In this document: positions 16,970 through 26,800 of the stretch, piece after piece
Layout of the letters: each line of letters starts with the position of its first letter
Position numbering within the stretch: position 1 is the first letter of the stretch
NCBI GenBank assembly: GCA_029263015.1
Contig: JAJCYI010000139.1
Location: 1-64,000 of the forward strand
DNA: 64,000 nucleotides
Reading direction: 5' to 3'
Origin: Saprospiraceae bacterium
GTDB lineage: Bacteria; Bacteroidota; Bacteroidia; Chitinophagales; Saprospiraceae
The notes under the pieces: model-generated
Databases searched by the model: none
What the model was told of the DNA's origin: nothing
The model's input: only the letters and a program-made list of their open reading frames with translations
Program-made: the position numbers and the translations under genes

Positions 16970-17986
16970 ATGCATTTCACAAAGAATATATTTAAAAGCC
17001 TGCTCTTTCTTTTTCTCTTTTTTGAAATAGGCTGTAAATCCGATCCAAAACCAAGGCCTACTTTACCAGTACCCGAAGCCGTTGTCAAGGTGCCCAAATT
17101 TGACCGTGATTCTGCTTTTTCTTTTGTCGAAAAACAGGTTGCATTTGGTCCACGGCTGCCCAATACAAGCAGTCATGTACAATGTAAGGATTGGATGGTT
17201 AAAAAATTTGAAAGCCTCGGGCTTAAAATCATTGAGCAGCCATTCCAGGCTACTGCATATAATGGCAAAGTCCTTAACGGTTTCAACATCATTGCGCAGC
17301 ACAACTCCTCCGCCACCAAACGGATCATGTTGGCGGCTCATTGGGATAGCCGCCACATTGCCGATTCGCCATTGAGTACGGAAAGGAAAAACGAACCTAT
17401 TTTAGGAGCCGACGACGGGGGAAGCGGTGTTGGCGTATTGATCGAAATAGCTCGGCAGTTGCAGGCTACTCCACCTGAAATCGGAGTCGATTTTGTTCTG
17501 TTCGATGCAGAGGATCATGGCGATGACGCAGAAAGTGCTGATCCCGACCCTGAAAGCTGGTGCCTCGGCTCACAGTATTGGTCAAAAAATATCTTGCCTG
17601 TTGGTTATCGACCTAAATATGGGATTCTGCTGGATATGGTGGGTGCAAGGAACACGAGCTTTCCGAAAGAAGGTGTTTCAATGACTTTTGCCACCCAAGA
17701 GGTCAACAAAATATGGGCATTGGGACAAGAGTTGGGCTATGCGCGCTTCTTCGTGGATGAAAAAGTAGGCACCATTACCGATGATCACTTATTTGTAAAC
17801 ACGGTTGCCAAAATCCCAATGCTCGACATTATCGGCATGCCTCGGGTTCCCGGCACAAACAGCAGTTTTGGTAAACACTGGCACACGCACGATGACAATA
17901 TGGAAGTCATTGATGTGCGTACCCTTCGTGCTGTTGGGCAGACGCTGCTCGAAGTGATTTACAGAGAAGCTGCGGGAAAATTTTGA
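16970..17986 (+). CDS. M28 peptidase / glutaminyl-cyclase-like lipoprotein
   Basis: A 338-residue lipoprotein (lipobox FFEIGC, Cys at residue 22) of the M28 family, in the branch with bacterial glutaminyl-peptide cyclotransferases. Zinc-site motifs are visible: AAHWDSR (about 123-129), GADDGGSGVG (about 144-153), DAEDHGDD (about 180-187) and KHWHTHDDN near the end. It would act in the periplasm or on the cell surface, either cyclising N-terminal Gln of exported proteins or trimming peptides. T9SS-rich bacteria often have pyroglutamate at the N-terminus of secreted proteins, so the cyclase role is plausible but not proven. Confidence 0.85.
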   Translation: MHFTKNIFKSLLFLFLFFEIGCKSDPKPRPTLPVPEAVVKVPKFDRDSAFSFVEKQVAFGPRLPNTSSHVQCKDWMVKKFESLGLKIIEQPFQATAYNGKVLNGFNIIAQHNSSATKRIMLAAHWDSRHIADSPLSTERKNEPILGADDGGSGVGVLIEIARQLQATPPEIGVDFVLFDAEDHGDDAESADPDPESWCLGSQYWSKNILPVGYRPKYGILLDMVGARNTSFPKEGVSMTFATQEVNKIWALGQELGYARFFVDEKVGTITDDHLFVNTVAKIPMLDIIGMPRVPGTNSSFGKHWHTHDDNMEVIDVRTLRAVGQTLLEVIYREAAGKF

Positions 17987-18011
17987 CGTTTTGAAATAAC
18001 TTATCCTGACC

Positions 18012-19454
18012 ATGATAAAAATAGCGAATTACATCAATGGAGAGCACCTTCCCGCTCAGTCTGAAAACTATTTGGATAATTACGACCCCTCCACTGGAAA
18101 AGTGTATTCCCTCATTCCCGAATCTGATGCATTGGATGTGGAAGCGGCTGTAGCGGCTGCCAAAAAAGCATTCCCGAAATGGTCGTCCTGTGGCGTTGAG
18201 GAGCGCTATCGAATCATGAACCGGATTGCCGATTTGATAGGGGAAAACATGGAAGAACTGGCACGGGCTGAAAGCCGGGACTCCGGCAAGGCCATTTCAC
18301 TTTCCCGAGCGGTGGATATTCCGAGGGCAGAATCGAACATCCGGTTTTTTGCGACAGCGATCCTGCACTTTGGGTCAGAGTCATATCATATGGAAGGACT
18401 GGCAGTTAACTACGTCCTTCGCCAACCAATCGGGATAGTGGGCTGTATTTCACCGTGGAATTTACCGCTTTATTTATTTACTTGGAAAATAGCCCCGGCG
18501 CTTGCCACGGGTAATTGTGTCATTGCCAAACCTTCTGAAATGACGCCGATGACGGCTTATTTATTTTCAAAAATATGTGTCGAAGCGGGTCTGCCTCCTG
18601 GTGTTTTGAATATTGTACACGGCCTCGGCCCAAAAGCAGGACAGGCCATTGTCGAGCATCCCAAAATCAAAGCAGTTTCGTTTACAGGAGGCACCAACAC
18701 AGGTAAAATATTGGCACGTACAGCCGCCCCCATGTTCAAAAAACTATCACTTGAACTTGGTGGTAAAAATCCAAACATCATCTTCGCCGATTGCGATTTT
18801 GAGCGCGCTGTTAGAACCACGGTTCGATCTTCCTTTGCCAATAATGGTCAGATATGCCTCTGTGGATCAAGGGTTTACATCGAAAGGCCGATTTACGAAA
18901 AATTTAGGGATGAACTGGTCAAGCGGGTAAAGTCACTCAAGGTCGGCAACCCATTTGAGGAAGACACCGTGCAGGGAGCACTCGTCTCCAAGCAGCACCG
19001 GGAAAAGGTGCTGGGCTACCTTGAACTTGCCAAAGAAGAGGGTGGCTCTATCCTTTGCGGCGGTGAAACTGTTTCTCCAGACGGCGAATATTCCGAAGGA
19101 TATTACCTCTCTCCAGCCATCATAGAAGGCTTGCCGAATGCTTGTCGCACCAATCAAGAAGAAATTTTTGGCCCTGTTGTCACACTGCAACCTTTTGATA
19201 CTGAAGAGGAAGCCCTCGAACTTGCCAACGGTGTGCAATATGGCCTCGCTTCCACCATCTGGACGCAGGATATCCAGCGTGCCAGCCGCATGGCCGAGAA
19301 AATAGAAGCTGGTATTGTCTGGATCAATTGCTGGTTGTTGCGGGATTTGCGGACTCCGTTTGGCGGGGTGAAAGATTCCGGCGTTGGGCGGGAAGGCGGC
19401 ATGGAAGCGCTGAGGTTTTTTACAGAGCCTAAAAATGTTTGTGTGAGGTATTGA
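18012..19454 (+). CDS. NAD-dependent aldehyde dehydrogenase (muconic semialdehyde type)
   Basis: A 480-residue ALDH. The family motifs are present: SPWNLPLYLFTWKIAPALA (about 148-166), SFTGGTNTGK (about 222-231), LELGGKNPNIIF with the general-base Glu (about 247-258), and the nucleophile Cys in NNGQICLCGSR (about 280). The sequence resembles 2-hydroxymuconic / 2-aminomuconic semialdehyde dehydrogenases (ALDH8-like), which act in tryptophan/kynurenine or catechol breakdown. No other gene of these pathways is next to it; the CoA transferase at 19541 is convergent. The exact substrate remains inferred. Confidence 0.87.
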   Translation: MIKIANYINGEHLPAQSENYLDNYDPSTGKVYSLIPESDALDVEAAVAAAKKAFPKWSSCGVEERYRIMNRIADLIGENMEELARAESRDSGKAISLSRAVDIPRAESNIRFFATAILHFGSESYHMEGLAVNYVLRQPIGIVGCISPWNLPLYLFTWKIAPALATGNCVIAKPSEMTPMTAYLFSKICVEAGLPPGVLNIVHGLGPKAGQAIVEHPKIKAVSFTGGTNTGKILARTAAPMFKKLSLELGGKNPNIIFADCDFERAVRTTVRSSFANNGQICLCGSRVYIERPIYEKFRDELVKRVKSLKVGNPFEEDTVQGALVSKQHREKVLGYLELAKEEGGSILCGGETVSPDGEYSEGYYLSPAIIEGLPNACRTNQEEIFGPVVTLQPFDTEEEALELANGVQYGLASTIWTQDIQRASRMAEKIEAGIVWINCWLLRDLRTPFGGVKDSGVGREGGMEALRFFTEPKNVCVRY

Positions 19455-19470
19455 ATTCCGTTGGCTTTCC

Positions 19471-19528
19471 GTAGCTGGAAGTTGTACTTCCAGGTGAATA
19501 ACGCGCCGGAAGTACAACTTCCGGCTAC
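19471..19528. repeat. Head-to-head pair of REP-like palindromes (copies 3 and 4)
   Basis: Unit 19475-19493 (CTGGAAGTTGTACTTCCAG) and unit 19505-19528 (GCCGGAAGTACAACTTCCGG plus CTAC) are each palindromic and also complementary to each other, so the whole 58 bp can fold into one hairpin. It lies between two convergent genes. Confidence 0.7.
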
Positions 19529-19540
19529 CCTCCTGAACCC

Positions 19541-20608
19541 TCAGAAATTCATTTCAAACGCCACTGTCCGTACACATTTCCCCCCGTGTTTATTTTCCAA
19601 AATCATTTCCTGCGCGAATGGCATTTCAAAAACCTGCTGCATATTTCTGATAATTCCGGCGGGGACTTTTTTTTCTTTAAATTTATCCAATAAAATAGGT
19701 CTGGCATATTTTAAAAAACCCGTTTGTAATAATTCAATTAACTCGTTCCTGTTTTTTACCCAGTTGCCATTTAATTGAAATCGATGGTCGTTTTTCAATT
19801 CTGCCAAATTCAAAATATCACAGAGATCCGCAAACTGTTTTTCTGTACCAACTGCCATTATTATTTCCTGATGATCCTTTGTTTTAAAAATATCACCATA
19901 AGGCGAAATATTCGGATGTTGCGCCCCCATGCGCTGTGGGATATGCTTGACGTTCAGCCAATTGGCGGCTTGATTCGCCAATGCTGCAATGGCAGATTTT
20001 GCAAGTGATACAGAAATAAAACCGCCCTTTCCTGTTTCTTTTCTTTTTAATAATGCAATTAATATCGCTTCTTTTAATTGGTGTGCAGCAAGAATGTCAA
20101 TTAATGCGACGGGCATTTTAGCAGGCGGTCGGTCAGGCTCCCCGTTCATATATAAAAACCCAGTTTCGGCTTGTAATAAAACATCAAATCCGGGAGCGTT
20201 TTCGCCTTCTCCATAAGCGGTTAAATTGGCATATATTAATTGCGGGTTTTTATTTTTTAAAAAACCATAATCCATTTTTAATTTTTCAGCGGAACCACTT
20301 TTAAAATTTGCAATTAAAATATCTGCGCCTGAAATCAAATCAATTGCAATATTTCTTTCTTTAGCTTCAGACAAATCAAGCATAAGGATTTCTTTCCCCC
20401 AATTGGTGCTGTGGTAATAAGCAGAAAGGGGGTCGCCGATATCTTCCTGTGGCAATTTCCATTTACGGGTCACGTCGCCGCCCGTTCTACTGTTTTCTAT
20501 CTTAATAACTGTTGCTCCAAGCTCTGCAAAAAATTGCCCGACAGCAGGGCCAGCGAGCACACTGGCCAGTTCTATGATTTTTAGGTTCTTAAATAATTTG
20601 TTGTCCAT
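19541..20608 (-). CDS. CaiB/BaiF-type CoA transferase (family III)
   Basis: A 355-residue family III CoA transferase. The N-terminus KIIELASVLAGPAVGQFFAELGA and the following IKIENSRTGGDVTRKW are typical, and LSEAKERNIAIDLISGADILI contains the helix after the catalytic region. Such enzymes move CoA between carboxylic acids through a glutamyl-free or Asp-anhydride mechanism. Substrate cannot be read from the sequence. It is somewhat shorter than the usual 380-400 residues, and the C-terminus (GGKCVRTVAFEMNF) lacks part of the last segment. It is convergent with the aldehyde dehydrogenase and divergent from purK. Confidence 0.85.
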   Translation of the reverse strand: MDNKLFKNLKIIELASVLAGPAVGQFFAELGATVIKIENSRTGGDVTRKWKLPQEDIGDPLSAYYHSTNWGKEILMLDLSEAKERNIAIDLISGADILIANFKSGSAEKLKMDYGFLKNKNPQLIYANLTAYGEGENAPGFDVLLQAETGFLYMNGEPDRPPAKMPVALIDILAAHQLKEAILIALLKRKETGKGGFISVSLAKSAIAALANQAANWLNVKHIPQRMGAQHPNISPYGDIFKTKDHQEIIMAVGTEKQFADLCDILNLAELKNDHRFQLNGNWVKNRNELIELLQTGFLKYARPILLDKFKEKKVPAGIIRNMQQVFEMPFAQEMILENKHGGKCVRTVAFEMNF

Positions 20609-20697
20609 TTTTAATTAGGCTTTGTTACTTAATTCTGATTTTAAGGCCAAATTAAGCTATTCGTTCTTCGTTCTTGATTCTTCAATACTCCTTTGTT

Positions 20698-20705
20698 TAC
20701 CTTTG
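20698..20705 (+). promoter_or_regulatory. -7 box TACCTTTG, purK
   Basis: Exact TAnnTTTG, followed by GCGCC as at several other genes here, only 4 nt before the purK ATG. The transcript would start at about the start codon. Confidence 0.55.
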
Positions 20706-20709
20706 CGCC

Positions 20710-21855
20710 ATGAGGATCAACGAGATAAAAATAGGCATGCTTGGTGGTGGTCAATTAGGAAAAATGATGGCACTTGCTGCTCACAATTGGGACTTGGCCA
20801 CCTGGGCACTGGACACTTCCAAGACTTTTCCTGCCGGGTCAGTCGTCTCGCATTTTGTGGCAGGAAATTTTAAAAATTTTGATGATGTTTACAACTTCGG
20901 TAAACAAGTGGATGTGCTAACCATTGAAATCGAACACGTCAATACCGAGGCATTAATAAAACTGGAAGCAGAAGGCTTAAAGGTTCACCCTTCGCCATCA
21001 GCATTGAACATTATCAAGGACAAAGGGCTGCAAAAAGAATTTTATCAAAAGAACAACCTGCCCACCTCATCTTTTACTTTGTGGGAAAATGGGGAGGCAA
21101 TCAAGCAAGCCATAAAAGATGGTCAACTCAAATACCCCTTTGTCCAAAAATCAAGAGAAGCAGGATATGATGGGAAAGGAGTTGCCGTAATTAGGGCAGA
21201 AGCTGATCTGGGTTCGATTTTGTCCCCAGCTTCTATGGTGGAAGATTTGGTCGATATTGATACAGAAATTGCTGTCGTAGTTGCCAGGAACGAAAAGGGG
21301 GAAGTAAAGACATTCCCACCAGTCGCTATGGAATTCAATCCTGTTGCCAACCTCGTGGAATTCCTCGTTTGCCCGGCGGGGCTGGATGAAAAAATTGCAA
21401 AACATGCAGAAGAATTGGCCATTGCAGCGATCAATGCATATGGCATTTGTGGCTTGCTGGCAGTCGAATTGTTTTTGACAAAGAATGGTGAACTGCTCAT
21501 CAACGAAGTCGCTCCCCGGCCTCATAACAGTGGGCACCATACAATTGACAGTTGTTATACTTCGCAGTACCAACAGCACCTGAGGGGCATCCTCAACCTG
21601 CCTTTGGGTAGCACTAAAATGAAAGCAGCGTCCGTTATGGTCAACTTACTTGGCCATCCTGACTATTCTGGGCCAGTCAATTATGACGGCCTTGAAGAAT
21701 GCATGGCAATGGAAGGCGTCAAAATGCATTTGTACGGCAAAGCGATCACCAAACCTTATCGAAAAATGGGACATGCTACTGTATTGGACAACGACCTGAA
21801 TAAGGCAATGGCAAAAGCAATAAAAGTAAAAGATACCCTTAAAATTATTTCATAA
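20710..21855 (+). CDS. purK: N5-carboxyaminoimidazole ribonucleotide synthase
   Basis: ATP-grasp enzyme of purine synthesis that carboxylates AIR to N5-CAIR with bicarbonate. The N-terminal motif is IGMLGGGQLGKMMALAA; the ATP-grasp core has VQKSREAGYDGKG, and the metal-binding end is INEVAPRPHNSGHHTID. I take ATG 20710 (382 residues) rather than the upstream in-frame TTG-type extension, because the protein family begins right at this point. It is followed 15 bp later by purE, which uses its product, so the two form an operon. The -7 promoter box ends 4 nt before this start, so the mRNA would be leaderless or nearly so. Confidence 0.93.
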   Translation: MRINEIKIGMLGGGQLGKMMALAAHNWDLATWALDTSKTFPAGSVVSHFVAGNFKNFDDVYNFGKQVDVLTIEIEHVNTEALIKLEAEGLKVHPSPSALNIIKDKGLQKEFYQKNNLPTSSFTLWENGEAIKQAIKDGQLKYPFVQKSREAGYDGKGVAVIRAEADLGSILSPASMVEDLVDIDTEIAVVVARNEKGEVKTFPPVAMEFNPVANLVEFLVCPAGLDEKIAKHAEELAIAAINAYGICGLLAVELFLTKNGELLINEVAPRPHNSGHHTIDSCYTSQYQQHLRGILNLPLGSTKMKAASVMVNLLGHPDYSGPVNYDGLEECMAMEGVKMHLYGKAITKPYRKMGHATVLDNDLNKAMAKAIKVKDTLKIIS

Positions 21856-21870
21856 TAAATAATAATCAAT

Positions 21871-22386
21871 ATGATTTTCATCATCATGGGCAGCGATTCT
21901 GACCTTCCGATCATGCGGCAAGCAGCAGATGTCCTCACCGAGCTTGGTGTTCCATTTGAACTGACCATTGTCTCGGCGCACCGCACGCCTGAGCGGATGT
22001 TTGATTTTGCAAAAAAGGCGCATATAAAAGGGGTGAAAGTCATCATCGCTGGGGCAGGGGGAGCAGCACATTTGCCTGGCATGGTTGCTTCTTTGACGCC
22101 ATTACCCGTGATTGGGGTACCGATCAAATCATCAAACTCTATCGATGGGTGGGACTCTATTTTGTCTATTTTGCAAATGCCGAATGGCGTGCCTGTAGCC
22201 ACAGTTGCACTGAATGCTGCTAAAAATGCGGGATTGCTCGCAGCTGAAATCATGGCAACGAGTGACGCGCAATTATTGAATAAAATGATTGCTTACAAAA
22301 AAGAATTGGCCGATGGCGTTGCGGTGAAATATGAAAAATTGGAGAAAGTAGGGTACGAGCAATATTTGAAAGAGAAAGGGAATTGA
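21871..22386 (+). CDS. purE: N5-CAIR mutase
   Basis: A 171-residue class I PurE that converts N5-CAIR to CAIR. The active-site segments are visible: [17 protein letters not shown] (about 5-21), SAHRTPERM (about 41-49, with the catalytic His) and [15 protein letters not shown] (about 65-79). It follows purK by 15 bp. Confidence 0.95.
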   Translation: MIFIIMGSDSDLPIMRQAADVLTELGVPFELTIVSAHRTPERMFDFAKKAHIKGVKVIIAGAGGAAHLPGMVASLTPLPVIGVPIKSSNSIDGWDSILSILQMPNGVPVATVALNAAKNAGLLAAEIMATSDAQLLNKMIAYKKELADGVAVKYEKLEKVGYEQYLKEKGN

Positions 22387-22407
22387 CAATGGAAAATTTT
22401 ACCAAAC

Positions 22408-22441
22408 AAAAAAGGCTTGCCGATATCGGCAAGCCTTTTTT
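22408..22441 (+). terminator. Intrinsic terminator after purE
   Basis: AAAAAAGGCTTGCCGA / TCGGCAAGCCTTTTTT hairpin, 22 bp after the purE stop. It is symmetric, so it can also end porV transcription from the other side. Confidence 0.9.
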
Positions 22442-22464
22442 GTTTTCATCTATGCTATTATCCA

Positions 22465-23715
22465 TCATCCATTATCAACGCCATCTCCATTGAATGCCCC
22501 AAAATCGAACAACAAGGAGAAGCGAAGGGTATTGTCGAGTGGGTTACGCTGGTTGGTAGTCGGTACGAGATAGGAGAAGTTCAGCCCAAAAATATTGTAC
22601 TTCAATCCAAGTCCCACTGTGAAATAGTGTCGGTCACCTTTGGTACGGCTTTCAGTAAAATATCCGGCCCTAACGGCAAATTGCTTATCGTACCAATATT
22701 CGAGTCCGAATGAAAGCATCAATTCTTTCAGCTCTTCGTCAAAGCCACCTGGTGCATCACTAAAAGAAGTGAATATCCCGCCAATAGGTGATTCTTCCCG
22801 CCAATCAGGAACATCATTACCGTCCAGGTCACATTCGTCTTCTGCTGTCCGGTCGTCATCAAAGCATCGGGTTGGCACCAATAATTTATTTACATCAGCC
22901 GCCAACGTCAAACTATTGTAGTTGTCGAAATTGATCGTCCAAGCACCCCCCAAACCAAGATTGGTAGGAAGGAAATCCTTTTGCTGGTTGCCAGCATTGG
23001 TATAGGTGATCTTTGAGCCAATATTTGAGATGGCCAAACCGAGGGTCAGGTCACTTGGTTTGCCGTTGGCTTCAATCTCAGTATCATAGGTTAAAGAAAC
23101 ATCAGCAGCGCCAGAAGTTCCGGCGTCAATTGTTTGGCCATCGACTTGTTGGCCGGAAGCCAAGTTGGAATAAATGAATTTTGCTCCAATCCCCGCAGAA
23201 AATTTTTCGCTCAACTTTCTGGAATAGGCAGCGGTAAATTCAAATTCGTTTGGCCGGCCAGTACCGGTGGGGTTGCCGTTTTCGTCAGTGAAATTTATAT
23301 CACCCAATGCAAAATACCGAAGCCCGACGCCTACTGCCTGCAGGTCATCCAGTTTGTAATAACCGGTGAGGTAGGCTAGGTAAACATCGTTAAGTCCAAG
23401 TGACCGCAACCAGGGGGTGTAAGTAGCCGAAATACCAAGTGATTGTTCGGCCATCACTAATTTCGACTGGTTAAAATGCATAGCGTTCGCATCGGCAGAA
23501 AGGCCGATCCCAACATCGCCCATCGCGCCTGACCGGGCATCGGAAACAATCCGCAAAAAAGGCACAGCAGTCAATATGGTGTTGATGCACTCGGATCCAT
23601 CAGGATTCACGAGGTTTCCGTTGGAGTCAAAGAAACATTGCGCCTCCGTATTGGTTGGCATAAACAATACGCCAACAGTCATTAAACAAGCAATCTTCAG
23701 AAGTAAACCTTTCAT
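22465..23715 (-). CDS. porV: T9SS outer-membrane protein PorV
   Basis: A 416-residue beta-barrel (14 strands expected, FadL-like) with signal peptide (about 1-25). Family hallmarks are LRIVSDARSGAMGDVGIGLSADANAMHFNQSKL (in parts, about 50-80) and the repeated strand patterns ending LRFSLLFDFGAF. PorV binds cargo after the SprA translocon and passes it to the PorU sortase on the cell surface. It is the second gene of a porU-porV unit (porU ends 144 bp upstream). Confidence 0.93.
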   Translation of the reverse strand: MKGLLLKIACLMTVGVLFMPTNTEAQCFFDSNGNLVNPDGSECINTILTAVPFLRIVSDARSGAMGDVGIGLSADANAMHFNQSKLVMAEQSLGISATYTPWLRSLGLNDVYLAYLTGYYKLDDLQAVGVGLRYFALGDINFTDENGNPTGTGRPNEFEFTAAYSRKLSEKFSAGIGAKFIYSNLASGQQVDGQTIDAGTSGAADVSLTYDTEIEANGKPSDLTLGLAISNIGSKITYTNAGNQQKDFLPTNLGLGGAWTINFDNYNSLTLAADVNKLLVPTRCFDDDRTAEDECDLDGNDVPDWREESPIGGIFTSFSDAPGGFDEELKELMLSFGLEYWYDKQFAVRAGYFTESRTKGDRHYFTVGLGLKYNIFGLNFSYLVPTTNQRNPLDNTLRFSLLFDFGAFNGDGVDNG

Positions 23716-23859
23716 GAGATAGATTCTATTTTAAAAAAAAAGTTTGCAAATATATAGAAGCCAGATTGAATGCAGCATACAGAATGAAAAATGCAGCATG
23801 TTTTCACTAAATGAAGGTAGTATGAAACTTCATTCGGCGTTCTGCTTTTTAATTCTTCA

Positions 23860-26800
23860 TTATTTCAAAATGACCAATTTTTCAAATTCGCTTTCTCCTT
23901 CTAAGAGGGTTTGACCTGTATTTGGGCTTTGAATTTTAACTTTATAAATATAAACCCCTTTGGCCAATGGATCGCCGTAGTCGTCGCGGCCATCCCAGCG
24001 GATGCAATTGTCGCTCCCTAAACGCCGGTCCTCTAAGATTATTCTTTCCTCCAGCGTTTTTATCAAACGCCCTGAAATAGTATAGATTTGAACTAGTGCA
24101 TCCAGCTCGACGCCAGGGCGCGCAGGATTAAGTTCAAACATGAAACAGGTGGAGGAAATGAAGGGATTCGGATAATTCAATACGTGTTCGAGAGCAGTCT
24201 TTTCAGACGATACAACTACAAATTCAGTGAAACCTTCTGCTGGGTTGTTAGCAATATCCCAAGCGGTTACTTTTATCTCGTGGCGGCCTTCAGGAATGTC
24301 GTATATAGGAAACCTGACTTCGCCTTTTGTATGGTCATCAATGGCCGCTTCGTAAAAGTCGTTTAAAACGTAGTTGAAATTCTGCGAATTATTGTCCATG
24401 ACCCCGTTCAGGTCGTGGCCAATTGCATTACCTACTACATTTATGCCATTATCGTCTTCTAGCTTCACTAAAAGCAAAGGGTCGGAGCTGGTCATGCCGC
24501 CAAAAACAAAACTTTCGTCATCCATAAACACCTCTACCCTCGGTCCCCTGTCGTCGGCCAGGGCATTGGGGTCGGTGCCGCCCACTATTACTTCTTGGTA
24601 GTTGCCGGCGGCATCTTCCAACTGTGTTTCATCAGAGGCATAATAACTCAGCTTGAAAGCCCCATAATTGTAATCAATATCTTTTGGCACAACAAAGGTG
24701 AAAGAAAACTTTCCATTGGTCACACTTGCACGCCCTTTGAATATAATGTTCTTCTGCAAATCAAAATTGAAAACCGGACTGCTGGTCGCCTGTCCCAATG
24801 TCTGGTAGGTCACTTTTTTATCAAAAATAGTTGGATAAACAATGCCGCTAAAATCATTCATCAAGTTCCCAAAGTCATCTTGTACTTCCCCTTCAATGGT
24901 CACTTTTTGTAATGAACGGATCGTGTCTATTACGGCCAAGGAAACATTCTGGCCGTTTATTTTGGTCGTAGCAACCTTGTAGTTGGGGAGCGCCAGTTTT
25001 TGAGCGGGGTCGCCGATGAGCAAAAACTTGCGGGAATTTGAGGCGCTGCCCACTTTATTTTTGCTGATGCGCAACACTTCTCCCAAGGTTGGTATTTCGT
25101 TGTTGAATTTGTAAAAAAGCGTATCCACTGACGCCCTGGTTAACTGCTCGTTGGCATTGGCAAATACTGGCCGCACAGTAGTATAAAGGCCAATCGCCCC
25201 ACCTTTTTCATTTAAAAAAGCCAACTCGCCGCCACTGGTAAATGCAGGGTTGTCAAAACCAGAAAACGAACAGGTAGCGGTGATGATCAATGGCATCCTG
25301 TCTTTGTTAGTCCAACTGAGGATGTCGTCTATTTTCAAGACACGCTCCTGGGTCCAACCTTTTGATCCCCCGTGGCCAAGATAGACCATCGCCAAAAGCC
25401 CTTTGAACATGTTGTTGTTCATCGCTTCAGTAGCGAGGGGTACCCGAGTTCCGCCGGAGGTCGAAACCTGTGGAAATGCATCGAGGTAAATTTTATCTAC
25501 ATTGAGGTTTTTGTTCTTGTTTCCAATAAAATCAGCAATGCCATTCGCATCATTGGTGTGGGTGTTGTTATCCTCATCGTCACCAATAAATAATATCCTG
25601 TTCCGCCAATCCCTGTAGTTGCCCGAATTGGTATCGTAAAAAATGATCTTGTCGACAGCAGTCGTTGCTTCGTCCAAGTCTTTCACCGGTAACCTCCCAA
25701 CTCCAATATCGAGTGATCCTATATTGATATTCGCCCCTTCGCCGTCACTCAAAAGCCCATAAAAATCATCGGAAGGAAACGAAGAAATTGGGCTCAATGA
25801 GTTGGTTGTCTCATAAACTGGAATGAAATCGCCACCTAGGTGGTAAATATCCCTCGAATCAAATGAGCCATCGCCAAAGAGCAATAGCGAATGAAACCCT
25901 TCTGGGTTGCGTTCAAGCAGCATGCCTGCAAAATCCCTAATGGCGCCACCGTCTTTCCTTCCAGAAGAAAATTCATTATAAAGTTGATTGACTTCAACCG
26001 TCACCACTTCCAATCCGCTGAATTCCCTGCGGTGTTCAGCCAATCTTTCTGCCTCCGATTCAAATTCTTTTGGATAAATAATGGCCATGTTGACCTCATC
26101 GATTCCGTGGATATTCTGGTTTTCTATAATATCGTTTGGAATTGCATTAGCAGAAAGGAATCCAGTACTGGTGTTGAACACGATGAATTCTTTCAGTGAA
26201 TTCGTATTGGTTGTGAAAGAAAGGTCAGAGCCGTTTAAACTGGTCTCCTGCCGTTTGGGGTGGAGTGGGTCAGTGATGTCCCAGATTTCCAGATTGCCCG
26301 AAGCGTTGCCCAAATTGAAAGTGCTGGCATCATTTCCAATGGTTTGGCCATCTCGGAATATCATTTGATCTCCAGCCATTAAAAGATGACGGCGGAAATT
26401 TACCTGAAGGTAATCCAACCAGCCTTCGTTGAAAGAGGCACTTCCTTTTTCAAAATTCAAATTGATGTCAAATTGGTCGCTACCAGGTACAAATTCCTGA
26501 TCAATAACTTGCGAGTGTGCATACGTATCTACAGAGCCGCCTGATGTTGTTCCAAAATTGCTTGTGCTGAAAGTATTGCCATTGGCGTTGATCACAAACC
26601 TGCCAAAAGAACCGGATTCGATACGCCCTGCAAAAACGGCCCTCAGTTTGGCCGGAGCATTAGATACAAGATTCTCAACCTGAAACTCATTTGAATAATC
26701 TTCATCCACCTTCACTTTAAAATAATCGCCATAAAACTGTCTGCCCGATCCTTGTCCAAATGACCAATCGTGTATCAAGTTAAAAATTTCTTTTTCATAC

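Noticed and set aside
19461-19778. 105-codon ORF on the plus strand
   Set aside because: It runs through the REP pair and then antisense to the CoA transferase gene.
16944-20634. Repeated 16-mer GCTTTGTTACTTAATT at 16944-16959 and 20619-20634
   Set aside because: It resembles some IS ends, but no partner end or duplication was found at either place.
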